Assembly: GCF_000826685.1 (NCBI RefSeq)
Contig: NZ_JROO01000032.1
Location: 1 to 64,000, forward strand
Length of the DNA: 64,000 bases
Origin: Streptomonospora alba
GTDB lineage: Bacteria > Actinomycetota > Actinomycetes > Streptosporangiales > Streptosporangiaceae
Direction of reading: 5' to 3'
This document shows positions 55,156-64,000 of this stretch, in pieces (position 1 is the stretch's first letter; the number at the start of each line of letters is the position of its first letter). The position numbers and the translations under genes are program-made. Under the pieces are notes generated by a model. The model did no database searches and was not told the origin of the DNA. It saw only the letters and a list, made by a program, of their open reading frames with translations.

Positions 55156-57426
55156 ATGCCGGACGTCCTGCCCGCCGGGAACCTGCGGCCGCGACCGCCG
55201 GTCCCCGCCGGGCACCGCGAGACGGCGGCCGCCCGCCCTCGACCCCATCCGCCTCCCCTGGACAGTCTTCGGAGTACCGCCATCGCATCGCATCCCTATG
55301 AGCCGAACGACGGCCTCGGCGACCCTGACGGCCGTCCCGAGCCGCGGCACCCAGCCACGCCCCCGGACTCCGCCGCGGCAGCCGGACCGCAGCACCCGCA
55401 CTACACCGCTCCGGCGGACGGGGGAGACATCCTCAGCGGCGGGGCGCCCGAACCGGGTGCCCAGAACCCGCTGACCCCTCCTCCCGCTCCGGGTGACATG
55501 CCCGGCGGCACAGGTCCGCAGGGTCCGGCGGCGGGCGCCCACCACCCGACGCCTCCGGTCGGGCCCTCCGGTCCGCAGGCCCCCGCTCCCCCTGGTCACG
55601 CGCCCGGCGGAAGCGGGCCGCAGGCCCCGGGATCCCCTGGTCACGGGGCCGCCCCTGCCGCACCTGGAGCACCGCAGAGTCCGGTGGGTCCGCAGGCTCC
55701 GGCGGGCAACGCCTCGCCGCCGACGCCTCCGTCCGGCCCCTCCGGTCCGCAGGGCCCCGCCGGCCACTACCCCCAGCAGCCCCAGCACACCTCCGGCGGC
55801 CAGCAGCCGCCGGCGTCCGGGCCGCAGCAGTCCTATCCGCCGCACAACACCCCCTCCGGCGGCCAGCAGCCTCACCAGGCGGCGCAGTACCCGGGGCAGC
55901 CGGGCCAACCCGTGCAGCCTGCCCAGCCGCCGCGGCACTCGGGGCCCCAGCAGCCCCACCCCGGCGCGCCGGGGCAGCCGCCCGCCGACGGCGGTCCCCA
56001 ACCCCCGCACCGGTTTCCCGGCGGTCAGCAGCCTCCGGCGGCAGCGGGACCCGGACCGCAGCAGCCGTGGCAGCAGGCCCCGCCGCAGCAGCCTTCGGCC
56101 GGACCTCCCCCGCCCCAGCCCGGCGGCGCCGGGCAGGGCCCCGCACAGCAGCCGCCCCACCCCGCTCAGCCGCAGCACCCGGGCGGCTACGGCGCGCCCG
56201 GCGGCACGCCCCAGCAGGGCGCGCCCCAGGCACCGCAGTCCGGCACGCCCCAGCAGCCCCCGGGCGGGCCGCCGCCGGGGCAGGCACCCCAGCCGGGGCG
56301 GCCCGCCCTCGGCTCAGCGCCGGGTCCCCAGCCGCCCCCGCCGCCTCATCAGCCGCCACCCGGCGCAGCCGCGCCCGGCGGTGGGCAGTCTCCTCCGCAC
56401 GGGGCGGGCCGTCCGCAGCAGCCGCCCCAGGGCCAGGCTCCGATGGGCGGCATGCCCGGCGGCCGCCCGCACCCGGGCACGGCGCCCCAGCCGCCCGGCG
56501 CGCCCCAGCAGCCGCCGCACCCCAACCAGCCCATACAGGGCCGCGTGATGACCCCCGGCAGCCCCACGCCCGAAGGTGTCGAGGAGGAGCCGCTGTTCCC
56601 CGCGGACGCCGGCGCCTCCACCCAGAACATGAACGCGGTCTCCAGCGAGGCCGCCCCCTCCGCCAACCGCGTCGGCGACGAGTTCGGCGGCCGCCCCATG
56701 TTCCGCGGCGACGCGCCTTCGGGTTCGGGCGGGCACACGACCGCCGAGATCGACCTGTCCGAGATCGATGACGGCTACGACAGCGGGAGCCGGAGCTTCC
56801 TGCCCAACAACATGCTCCTGCTGGTGGCCGGCTTCGTGGCGGTCCTGGTCGTCGGCGGCGGCGCCGCGTTCCTCGTCGCGACCAGCGGGGCCGGCTCCGA
56901 CGCCGACCTGGCCGCCGGCGAGGCTCCCGAGACTCCCACCGAGCTCGAAACCGGGGACCTGTTCCCCGACACCGTCGACGTCGCCGGGCAGGGCTACAGC
57001 CTGACCACCACCGACGACACCGACGAGTGCCAGACCGCCGCCCACGGCGGTTACGGCGAGGTGCTGGCCGACAACAGCTGCGTGCAGATCGTGCGCGCCA
57101 CCTACGTCGCCGAGGACCAGTCGGCCGCGGTCACGGTCGGGATCGCCTCGCTGGGCAGTCCTGAAGAGGCCCAGGCGGTCGAGCGCGAGCAGGACCTCGG
57201 CTCCTCGGAGTGGTTCGCGGGACTGCAGGGCGAGGACGGCAGCGGCGCGGAGCGCATGGACATCGCCGGCGGCCACGGTTCGGGCGCGCGCTGGGGTCCG
57301 TACCAGGTCTTCTCCCTGGCGGCGGCCAGCGACGGACGCGTCAACGACGGCCGCGCCGACGAGTTGGCCGAGATCAGCGAGGACTTCCTGGAGGTCCCGC
57401 TGGAATCGCTGGGTGACAGCGTCTGA
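55156..57426 (+). CDS. Large Pro/Gln/Gly-rich single-pass membrane protein
   Basis: 756 residues if ATG 55156 is used. A better-placed ribosome-binding site (GGAG, 55270-55273) precedes codon ATC at 55281, which would give a start at ASHPYEPNDGLGDPDG; ATC starts are rare, so the N-terminus is unsure. The first 430 or so residues are low-complexity (QPPHPGAPGQPPADGGPQPP and similar), then an acidic linker, one membrane helix (NMLLLVAGFVAVLVVGGGAA) and an external domain of about 170 residues with two Cys (ECQTAAHGGY, NSCVQIVRATYV). No known enzyme motif. It lies between rplM and truA with its own terminator. Confidence 0.75.
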   Translation: MPDVLPAGNLRPRPPVPAGHRETAAARPRPHPPPLDSLRSTAIASHPYEPNDGLGDPDGRPEPRHPATPPDSAAAAGPQHPHYTAPADGGDILSGGAPEPGAQNPLTPPPAPGDMPGGTGPQGPAAGAHHPTPPVGPSGPQAPAPPGHAPGGSGPQAPGSPGHGAAPAAPGAPQSPVGPQAPAGNASPPTPPSGPSGPQGPAGHYPQQPQHTSGGQQPPASGPQQSYPPHNTPSGGQQPHQAAQYPGQPGQPVQPAQPPRHSGPQQPHPGAPGQPPADGGPQPPHRFPGGQQPPAAAGPGPQQPWQQAPPQQPSAGPPPPQPGGAGQGPAQQPPHPAQPQHPGGYGAPGGTPQQGAPQAPQSGTPQQPPGGPPPGQAPQPGRPALGSAPGPQPPPPPHQPPPGAAAPGGGQSPPHGAGRPQQPPQGQAPMGGMPGGRPHPGTAPQPPGAPQQPPHPNQPIQGRVMTPGSPTPEGVEEEPLFPADAGASTQNMNAVSSEAAPSANRVGDEFGGRPMFRGDAPSGSGGHTTAEIDLSEIDDGYDSGSRSFLPNNMLLLVAGFVAVLVVGGGAAFLVATSGAGSDADLAAGEAPETPTELETGDLFPDTVDVAGQGYSLTTTDDTDECQTAAHGGYGEVLADNSCVQIVRATYVAEDQSAAVTVGIASLGSPEEAQAVEREQDLGSSEWFAGLQGEDGSGAERMDIAGGHGSGARWGPYQVFSLAAASDGRVNDGRADELAEISEDFLEVPLESLGDSV

Positions 57427-57458
57427 CGATTCGCCGAACGCAGGCGCCGCCGGACACA

Positions 57459-57497
57459 CGCGGGCCCCGGAACCCGAGTCGGGTTCCGGGGCCCGCG
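57459..57497. terminator. Strong terminator after the Pro-rich gene
   Basis: Nineteen-base perfect arms, CGCGGGCCCCGGAACCCGA (57459-57477) and complement (57479-57497), around a single central base. It sits between convergent stops at 57426 and 57575. Confidence 0.8.
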
Positions 57498-57574
57498 CAT
57501 GCGCGTCACGATGGTCAGCCGGCCTGCTCCGCCGGCAGAGGTACCGCGTGGAACGGTCGCGCCGGCCGGCCGGC

Positions 57575-58423
57575 TCATTCCGTCCGGGGAGCGGACAGGG
57601 TGCGGACTCTGCGGCTGGCGGCGGCCCGCGCCGCCAGCTCCTCCGGCGGCGGGTAGCCGACCTCCTCCAGCGTGAGGCCGTGCGGTGCGACGACGTGCAC
57701 GGCGGAGTCGCGCTCTCCGGCGGCGAGCACGCGTGCGGGCCAGTCCTCGCCGCGGCGGCCCTCGCCCACGGCCAGCATCGCGCCGACCAGGGCACGCACC
57801 ATGTTGTGGCAGAAGGCGTCGGCTTCCACCGTCGCGGCGTGGAGGTGCTCGCCCTCCGTGCGCCACTCCAGGTTCAGCAGCTCGCGTACGGTGGTCGCGC
57901 CCTCGCGCTTGCGGCAGTAGGCGGCGAAGTCGTGCTCGCCCACGAGCCCGGCGGCGGCCCGGTTCATCGCCTCGGTGTCGAGCGGGCGCCGGTTCCACAG
58001 CACTTCGCGCCGCCGCAGCGGGTCCACGCCGCCGGGGGCGTCGCTGACGCGGTAGACGTAACGGCGGAACAGCGCGGAGAAGCGTGCGTCGAAGCCCTCA
58101 GGCGCCTCGCTCACGGCGCTCACACGCACGTCGGGCGGAAGGACGCCCGCCAGGCGCCGCAGCAGCCGATCGGGCCCCTCGGCGGCCCACACGGCCGCGG
58201 GGACGTCCACGTGGGCCGCCTGACCGCGGGCGTGCACGCCGGCGTCGGTGCGCCCGGCGACCGTCAGGCGCACCGCCTGGGGATCGAGCCGCAGCACACG
58301 GCTCAGCGCCGCCTGCAGTTCGCCCTGCACGGTGCGCCGGTCGGGCTGTTCGGCCCAGCCGGAGAAGTCGGTGCCGTCATAGGCGACGCCCAGCCGCAGC
58401 CGGACCTCGGCGGTCTCCCCCAT
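57575..58423 (-). CDS. truA: tRNA pseudouridine(38-40) synthase TruA
   Basis: 282 residues from ATG 58423. Starts [20 protein letters not shown]; catalytic Asp in [16 protein letters not shown]; then [16 protein letters not shown] and [14 protein letters not shown]. It isomerises U38-40 in the tRNA anticodon stem. It is last of the infA-to-truA gene string, 121 bases after rplQ. Confidence 0.96.
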   Translation of the reverse strand: MGETAEVRLRLGVAYDGTDFSGWAEQPDRRTVQGELQAALSRVLRLDPQAVRLTVAGRTDAGVHARGQAAHVDVPAAVWAAEGPDRLLRRLAGVLPPDVRVSAVSEAPEGFDARFSALFRRYVYRVSDAPGGVDPLRRREVLWNRRPLDTEAMNRAAAGLVGEHDFAAYCRKREGATTVRELLNLEWRTEGEHLHAATVEADAFCHNMVRALVGAMLAVGEGRRGEDWPARVLAAGERDSAVHVVAPHGLTLEEVGYPPPEELAARAAASRRVRTLSAPRTE

Positions 58424-58544
58424 GCTCGGATGCCCACCCTCCTCGGCCGCTCCCTCAGCAGCCCTCACGACACGCCGGTGCCCGGGTCCCGTTCTCCGGG
58501 ATCCGGGCACCTTCGCGTCGGACTGCGGCAGGATCTGCCGTTCG

Positions 58545-59099
58545 CTACTTCTCGTCCTCGGCCGACTCGGCGGACTGCTCGGTGCCCTCTGCGGCCTGCG
58601 CCTCCTGAGCCGGGACCTCCTTCTCGGCGGTCTCGGCGGTGTTGGCCGCCTCGGCGCCGGACTCGGCCTCGGCCTGCTCGGACTCGCCCGCCTGCTCGGC
58701 CTGGGCGGCGGCCTGGCGGGTCGCGGCCGGCGGGGTGGAGGGGCCCGCCTCGACCAGCTCGATCACGGCCATGGGGGCGTTGTCGCCCTTGCGCGGCCCG
58801 ATCTTGGTGATGCGGGTGTAGCCCCCGGGCCGGTTCTCGTAACGCGGGCCGATCTCGGTGAACAGCTCGTGCACGACGGCCTTGTCGGTGATCTTGGCCA
58901 GCACCTGGCGCCGAGCGTGCAGATCCCCGCGCTTGCCCAGAGTGATGAGCTTCTCGGCGTAGGGACGCAGCCGCTTGGCCTTGGTCTCGGTGGTCTTGAT
59001 CCGGCCGTGCTGGAACAGCGATGTCGCCAGATTCGCCAGCATGTGCCGCTCATGTGCCGGGCCGGCCCCCAGACGGGGCCCCTTGGTCGGCGTGGGCAT
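58545..59099 (-). CDS. rplQ: 50S ribosomal protein L17
   Basis: 184 residues from ATG 59099. The L17 core ([20 protein letters not shown]... [10 protein letters not shown]... [31 protein letters not shown]) is followed by an acidic Ala/Glu-rich tail of about 65 residues, a length common in Streptosporangiales. It lies 75 bases after rpoA. Confidence 0.97.
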   Translation of the reverse strand: MPTPTKGPRLGAGPAHERHMLANLATSLFQHGRIKTTETKAKRLRPYAEKLITLGKRGDLHARRQVLAKITDKAVVHELFTEIGPRYENRPGGYTRITKIGPRKGDNAPMAVIELVEAGPSTPPAATRQAAAQAEQAGESEQAEAESGAEAANTAETAEKEVPAQEAQAAEGTEQSAESAEDEK

Positions 59100-59174
59100 T
59101 GTCGTTCTCCTAGTGGTGCGGTCGGCCGCCGCGCCGCAGCGGGCGCGGCGGCCGACCATTGCGACGAAGGTCTA

Positions 59175-60194
59175 TCAGTACTGCTCGGTCTCGACGAAGG
59201 CCTCGTCGTCGTCCTCCGAACCGTAGGAGTCGGCCGCGGTGCTCGGGTCGAATCCAGGCGGGGAGTCCTTCAGCGACAGGCCCATGTCGATGAGCTTCTG
59301 CTTGACCTCTTCGATCGACTTCGCGCCGAAGTTGCGTATGTCGAGGAGGTCCTGCTCGGACCGGGCCACGAGCTCGCCGACCGAGTGGATGCCCTCGCGC
59401 TTGAGGCAGTTGTAGGACCGCACCGTGAGGTTGAGGTCCTCGATCGGCAGGGCCAGATCGGCGGCCAGGGCCGCGTCCGTGGGCGAGGGGCCCATGTCGA
59501 TGCCCTCGGCGTCGACGTTGAGCTCGCGCGCCAGGCCGAACAGCTCGACCAGGGTCTTGCCCGCGCTGGCGACCGCGTCACGGGGCCGGATGCTGGGCTT
59601 GGTCTCGATGTCCACGATCAGCCGGTCGAAGTCGGTGCGCTGCTCGACGCGGGTGGCCTCGACCTTGTAGGTGACACGCAGGACCGGAGAGTAGATCGAG
59701 TCGATCGGGATGCGCCCGATCTCCTGACCCGGCTGCTTGTTCTGCGTCGCCGAGACGTAGCCGCGGCCGCGCTCGACCGTCAGCTCCATCTCCAGCTTGC
59801 CCTTGCCCGTGAGGGTCGCGATGTGCAGGTCGGGGTTGTGCACCTCGACGCCCGCAGGCGGAGCGATGTCCGCGGCGGTGACCACACCGGGGCCCTGCTT
59901 GCGCAGGTACATCAGCACCGGCTCGTCGTGCTCGGAGCTGATGACCAGCCCCTTGAGGTTGAGGATGATCTCGGTGACGTCCTCTTTGACGCCGGGCACG
60001 GTCGTGAACTCGTGCTCGACGCCCTCGATGCGGATGCTGGTGACCGCTGCCCCCGGAATGGAGGACAGCAGGGTGCGGCGCAGCGAGTTGCCGATCGTGT
60101 AACCGAAGCCCGGCTCCAGCGGTTCGATGACGAACTTGGACCGGAACTCGCCGAGGGACTCCTCGGAGAGCGTCGGACGCTGAGCGATCAACAT
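59175..60194 (-). CDS. rpoA: DNA-directed RNA polymerase alpha subunit
   Basis: 339 residues. N-terminal assembly domain ([31 protein letters not shown], to about 230) and C-terminal domain with [20 protein letters not shown] and [19 protein letters not shown], which contacts UP elements and regulators. It ends in an acidic tail. It directly follows rpsK with no rpsD between. Confidence 0.98.
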   Translation of the reverse strand: MLIAQRPTLSEESLGEFRSKFVIEPLEPGFGYTIGNSLRRTLLSSIPGAAVTSIRIEGVEHEFTTVPGVKEDVTEIILNLKGLVISSEHDEPVLMYLRKQGPGVVTAADIAPPAGVEVHNPDLHIATLTGKGKLEMELTVERGRGYVSATQNKQPGQEIGRIPIDSIYSPVLRVTYKVEATRVEQRTDFDRLIVDIETKPSIRPRDAVASAGKTLVELFGLARELNVDAEGIDMGPSPTDAALAADLALPIEDLNLTVRSYNCLKREGIHSVGELVARSEQDLLDIRNFGAKSIEEVKQKLIDMGLSLKDSPPGFDPSTAADSYGSEDDDEAFVETEQY

Positions 60195-60328
60195 GGTGGA
60201 TGATTCCTTTCCCCGGGCCGCCCGCTATATGACGGCCACTGGACGGCCCCGCGGTCGCGGAGCCCGATCTGCCCTGCCCGCCGGCGCCCCGAGGGGCGCG
60301 AGGGGCAGCGCGGTCGCGTGCGCCGGAG

Positions 60329-60733
<405 letters not shown>

Positions 60734-60815
60734 ACCTGATAACTCCCAAGATCATCGGTCCGTTCGCGGGTGCCGGTCGCCTCTTCGCGGCGTCCCGGCG
60801 GCGTGGACGGACTAC

Positions 60816-61196
60816 TTACTTCTTGCCGACCTTCTTCTTGCCGGCCACGGTCTTCTTCTTGCCCTTGCGGGTGCGCGCGTTGGTCTGCGTGCGCTGTCCG
60901 TGCACCGGCAGGCCGCGGCGGTGGCGGAGGCCCTCGTAGCTGCCGATCTCCATCTTGCGGCGGATGTCCCCTTGGACCTCACGCCGCAGATCGCCCTCGA
61001 CCTGGTAATTGGCGTCGATCCAGTCGCGCAGCTTGACGAGGTCGTCCTCGCCCAGCGCGTGGACCCGGGTCTCCGGGCTTACGCCCGTGTTGGTGAGGGC
61101 TTCGGCAGCGCGAGTGCGCCCGATCCCGTAGACGTAGGTGAGAGCGATCTCCACCCGCTTCTCGCGGGGGAGGTCGACGCCGGCGATGCGTGCCAT
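60816..61196 (-). CDS. rpsM: 30S ribosomal protein S13
   Basis: 126 residues from ATG 61196, nine bases after AAGGAG; the frame is open further upstream but that sequence is spacer. Core [55 protein letters not shown], and a Lys-rich tail. Confidence 0.98.
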   Translation of the reverse strand: MARIAGVDLPREKRVEIALTYVYGIGRTRAAEALTNTGVSPETRVHALGEDDLVKLRDWIDANYQVEGDLRREVQGDIRRKMEIGSYEGLRHRRGLPVHGQRTQTNARTRKGKKKTVAGKKKVGKK

Positions 61197-61410
61197 ATGG
61201 GCGAACTCCTTGGTTTCCGTAGCGGAGGTCGTACCCGCCCCACCCTCTCGTCGCCCAATCGACGAGGCCCCGGCCTCCGACCGGGGGTGCTTCCCTCGCT
61301 CCGAGGGAATCGGGACAGGCCTGTCTGTGTGCCGCCGCGGCTGACCGCGAGGCTGTGTGAGGGCGTCAGTGCACTGCACTGCTCACGAGCGCGCCCAGCA
61401 GTCGAGGGCT

Positions 61411-61524
61411 TCAGCCCTGGCGCTGCTTGTGGCGCGGGTCCGAGCAGATGACCATGATCGTGCCGTGGCGGCGGATCACCCGGCACTTGGCGCAGATCTT
61501 CTTGACGCTCGGCTTGACCTTCAT
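61411..61524 (-). CDS. rpmJ: 50S ribosomal protein L36
   Basis: 37 residues: [20 protein letters not shown] followed by [17 protein letters not shown]. It keeps the zinc-binding C-x2-C and C-x4-H pattern, so it is the zinc-containing (C+) form. It lies 67 bases after infA. Confidence 0.97.
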   Translation of the reverse strand: MKVKPSVKKICAKCRVIRRHGTIMVICSDPRHKQRQG

Positions 61525-61591
61525 GGTGGCTCCGAACTCGTGGAATTCGTCCGGCGCCGCTACCGCCGGTCCTCCCGGCGACGGCGGCGGA

Positions 61592-61813
61592 CTACTTGTA
61601 TCGGTAAACGATGCGCCCGCGCGTCAGGTCGTACGGGCTCAGCTCCACGACGACGCGGTCGTCGGGAAGGATGCGGATGTAGTGCATGCGCATCTTGCCG
61701 CTGATGTGGGCAAGGACCTTGTGCCCGTTGTCGAGCTCCACTCGGAACATTGCGTTGGGTAGGGACTCGATAACGGAGCCCTCGATTTCGATGGCGCCGT
61801 CTTTCTTAGCCAT
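61592..61813 (-). CDS. infA: Translation initiation factor IF-1
   Basis: 73 residues from ATG 61813, preceded by GGTGGAGG. Single OB fold: [60 protein letters not shown]. It blocks the A site during initiation. First gene of the infA-rpmJ-rpsM-rpsK-rpoA-rplQ-truA string; 287 bases with no clear gene precede it. Confidence 0.98.
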   Translation of the reverse strand: MAKKDGAIEIEGSVIESLPNAMFRVELDNGHKVLAHISGKMRMHYIRILPDDRVVVELSPYDLTRGRIVYRYK

Positions 61814-62100
61814 ATCCTCCACCGGGATCATTCCCGCCGGCGACGACGGGGAACATACGGAATGACCCGAGCTGTGCGCCCGGGCACTACTGAAGCGATA
61901 GCGAACACTGAGAGATCAGGTCGACTGCGACAGCAACGCGCGCAGGCGAGCCGACGCGAGCGAAGGCGGACAGCCCGACCCAACAGCCCGAGTGTGGGCA
62001 CAGCCATTCTACCCCGCACACACGGGTGCTGCAGACTTCGCCGCCACGCCCCCGCACGGCTGCGGCGGACACCGGCATGCGCGATCGCGGCCGCGGGCGG

Positions 62101-62565
62101 CTACCGTCCGCCGCTCTGCGGGCCGCCGCGGTTCGCGGCCGCCAGCCCGAGGGTGATGAACACCATCACGATACCCCACGGCATCAGCACCCACAGAAAC
62201 CAGGGGTAGCCGTCGCTCGTGCCGGTGAGGAAGAGGATCAGCCAGATCGTGAAGCACAGCAGGTTGACCCCGCCCCACAGCGCCCACGGGATCGCCAGCG
62301 CAGGATCGCGCAGCAGCCCGCCTTCCGCGCCCAGCGGCGGTGGCGGCGCCTGCTCCTCGGCCGCCAAGGCGGTGAGGTCGCTTGCGGGCAGGTCCGCGGT
62401 GAGCGGCTCCAGGTCCTCGCGGGTCCGCGCGGTGTAGGCGCTCTCCAGCCGGGTGTTGAACTCGGCGCTCTCCAGGCGTCCCTCGGCGAAGTGCCTCTGG
62501 AGCACCTTGGCTACCCGGTCCCGGTCGGCGTCGGAAGCCCGCATCCGGGGTGAGGACTCCGACAT
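62101..62565 (-). CDS. DUF1707 SHOCT-like protein with two membrane helices
   Basis: 154 residues. DUF1707 at about 7-60 (MRASDADRDRVAKVLQRHFA, EGRLESAEFNTRLESAYTAR, TREDLEPLTADLP), then a short linker and a two-helix membrane hairpin (about 92-113 and 121-144). DUF1707 is common in actinobacteria with unknown role. It separates map from infA, in the same orientation. Confidence 0.9.
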   Translation of the reverse strand: MSESSPRMRASDADRDRVAKVLQRHFAEGRLESAEFNTRLESAYTARTREDLEPLTADLPASDLTALAAEEQAPPPPLGAEGGLLRDPALAIPWALWGGVNLLCFTIWLILFLTGTSDGYPWFLWVLMPWGIVMVFITLGLAAANRGGPQSGGR

Positions 62566-62696
62566 CGCCCACTCTCCTCACGCCTGAGCACGCCCGCGGA
62601 CACGCGCCCGCGCAGCCCATCGTAGGCGACCGCCGCGCCGCCCAGGTCGCCGCCGGAATCCGGCCGGCGCCGGGGCCGCTGTGCGGTGAGGGCGGG

Positions 62697-63521
62697 TCAG
62701 CGACCGGGGTCGGGGAATCCCAGGGCGGCGATGCGCTCCCGGTTCTCCTCCCGCGCCGTGAGCACCAGCGGGCCGTCGGCGGTGATGGCCACCGAGTGCT
62801 CGAAGTGCGACGAGCGCTCGCCGTCGCGGGTAACCACGGTCCAGCCGTCGTCCAGCTCCATCACGTGCCGGGCGCCGGCGTTGGCCATGGGCTCGATGGC
62901 CAGGCACATGCCCTCGACGAGCTGCTGGCCCTTGCCGCGCTTGCCGTAGTTGAGCACGTGCGGATCCATGTGCATCTCGGTGCCGATACCGTGGCCGCCG
63001 TACTCCTGGACATTGCTGAAGCGGCCCTGCGAGCGGATGTATCCGTCGATGGCGGCACCGATGTCGCCCAGGCGCTTACCGGGCCGGAGCTCGGCGATGC
63101 CCTGCCACATGGCCTCCTCGCAGACCTCCATCAGCCGCGCGTCCTCAGAGCGGAGTTCGCCCACCGCGAGCGTGACCGCGGAGTCGCCGTGCCAGCCGTC
63201 CAGGATGGCACCGCAGTCGATGGAGATGATGTCGCCGTCCCGCAGCACCTTGGAGTCGCGCGGGATTCCGTGGACGACCTCCTCGTTCACGGAGGCGCAG
63301 ATGGAGCCGGTGAAGCCGTAGTAGCCCTTGAACGAGGGCACGGCACCGGCGTCGCGGATGCTGCGCTCGGCGATCGCGTCGAGGTCGAGTGTGCTCATGC
63401 CGGGCTCGACGGCGGCGCGCAGCCGGTCCAGCGTGCGCGCCACCACCGTGCCCGCCTCGCGCATCTTCGCGATCTCGGCGGCCGTCTTCAGCTGCACCGC
63501 CGGCTCGGCCTTGCGGAACAT
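62697..63521 (-). CDS. map: Type I methionine aminopeptidase
   Basis: 274 residues from ATG 63521, overlapping the adk stop by one base (TGATG). Metal ligands: Asp in ISIDCGAILDGWHGDSAVT (two Asp), His in GHGIGTEMHMDP, Glu in AIEPMA and Glu in FEHSVAI. It removes the initiator Met from new proteins in the cytosol. Co-transcribed with adk, as in most actinobacteria. Confidence 0.97.
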   Translation of the reverse strand: MFRKAEPAVQLKTAAEIAKMREAGTVVARTLDRLRAAVEPGMSTLDLDAIAERSIRDAGAVPSFKGYYGFTGSICASVNEEVVHGIPRDSKVLRDGDIISIDCGAILDGWHGDSAVTLAVGELRSEDARLMEVCEEAMWQGIAELRPGKRLGDIGAAIDGYIRSQGRFSNVQEYGGHGIGTEMHMDPHVLNYGKRGKGQQLVEGMCLAIEPMANAGARHVMELDDGWTVVTRDGERSSHFEHSVAITADGPLVLTAREENRERIAALGFPDPGR

Positions 63522-64000
63522 CAGGCGCCGCTTCGCAGCGCGGCCTGAGCGCGGCTGGTGACGTCGTCGACGCCGCCGGTCGCGTCGATGGCCACCAGGA
63601 GGCCCTCGCCCTCGTAGAAGGCCACGAGGGGCTCGGTCTGCTCGCGGTAGACGTCCAGCCTGTGGCGCACGACCTCCTCGCGGTCGTCGTCGCGCTGGAA
63701 CAGCTCGCCGCCGCAGTGGTCGCACACGCCCTCGGTCCGGGGCGGATCGAACTCGACATGGTGGACGCGGTTGCAGTTGCGGCACTGCCGGCGCCCGGAG
63801 AGCCGCTTGACGACCTCCTCCTCGTCGGCCCTGAGCTCGACCACGGCGTCCAGCCGCTGGCCCAGTCCGTCGAGGATCTTGTTCAGCGCCTCGGCCTGGG
63901 CGACGTTGCGAGGGAAGCCGTCGAGCAGGAAGCCGTTCTTGGCGTCCTCCTCCTTCAGCCTCTCGCGGACCATCGCGTTGGTGACTTCGTCGGGGACGAG
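63521..64000 (-). CDS. adk: Adenylate kinase (N-terminus outside window)
   Basis: 159 C-terminal residues; the frame stays open through the last base, reading [15 protein letters not shown]. Visible are the AMP/LID parts [33 protein letters not shown] (first zinc-type Cys pair) and [19 protein letters not shown], so the LID carries a four-Cys zinc knuckle as in many Gram-positive enzymes. The P-loop start is missing. It interconverts ATP + AMP and 2 ADP. Confidence 0.96.
   Translation of the reverse strand, partial: LVPDEVTNAMVRERLKEEDAKNGFLLDGFPRNVAQAEALNKILDGLGQRLDAVVELRADEEEVVKRLSGRRQCRNCNRVHHVEFDPPRTEGVCDHCGGELFQRDDDREEVVRHRLDVYREQTEPLVAFYEGEGLLVAIDATGGVDDVTSRAQAALRSGA

Noticed and set aside
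60195-60328. Possible missing or degraded rpsD between rpsK and rpoA
   Set aside because: The gap is only 134 bases with no S4 remnants; streptomycetes also encode rpsD elsewhere, so this is normal.

Overview
The window is about 72% GC, high-GC actinobacterial DNA. It has GTG and TTG starts, tightly coupled operons, and the ribosomal order adk-map...infA-rpmJ-rpsM-rpsK-rpoA-rplQ-truA with no rpsD between rpsK and rpoA, as in Streptomyces. A fused glycine/sarcosine-dimethylglycine methyltransferase, PRC-barrel and DUF6069 proteins and a GH3/GH31 locus suggest a halotolerant Streptosporangiales member, Nocardiopsaceae-like (inference). No rRNA, tRNA, CRISPR array, prophage or transposase was recognised.

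Layout. 1-3.0 kb: 3' end of a proline-rich membrane protein, a CGNR zinc-finger regulator divergent from a haloacid dehalogenase, and a bestrophin-like protein; two near-identical terminator hairpins flank the CGNR/HAD pair. 3.5-13.1 kb: sugar locus with LacI repressor, ABC importer, GH31 and a secreted GH3. A near-palindromic site precedes lacI and a perfect one precedes the binding protein. 13.3-27.2 kb: mixed functions, including PRC-barrel/DUF2382, RibD-like reductase, pckG, lipoprotein, a quinone oxidoreductase-SDR-acyl-CoA dehydrogenase operon behind a TetR-type palindrome, a double-domain USP, the betaine methyltransferase, DUF6069 and an orphan PaaC. 28-32.4 kb: STAS anti-anti-sigma factor and a histidine kinase/response regulator/DUF4097/M50-peptidase cluster. 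32.6-36.3 kb: molybdate regulator and modABC, then a His-rich secreted protein. 36.4-47.4 kb: PrsW-like protease, membrane-anchored EEP-family protein, NUDIX, Nnr, an interrupted alpha/beta hydrolase, DUF4913, coaA and glmS. 47.6-51.8 kb: ferric-siderophore importer, binding protein divergent from permease-permease-ATPase across an iron box. 51.9-64 kb: glmM, rpsI, rplM, a large Pro/Gln-rich membrane protein, truA and the translation/transcription genes through map and 5'-truncated adk.

How the genes connect. glmS and glmM make UDP-GlcNAc precursors. A DasR-like (dre) sequence lies upstream of glmS and another upstream of pckG, which may tie amino-sugar status to gluconeogenesis (inference). 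The siderophore cassette sits between glmM and glmS, which are usually close together, and so looks like an accessory insertion. The best candidates for undescribed biology are the kinase-regulator-DUF4097-M50 cluster, the PrsW protein with a 190-residue N-terminal extension, the Pro/Gln-rich membrane protein with no standard start at its apparent ribosome-binding site, and the CRP-type box in the 0.9-kb gap beside the betaine gene.
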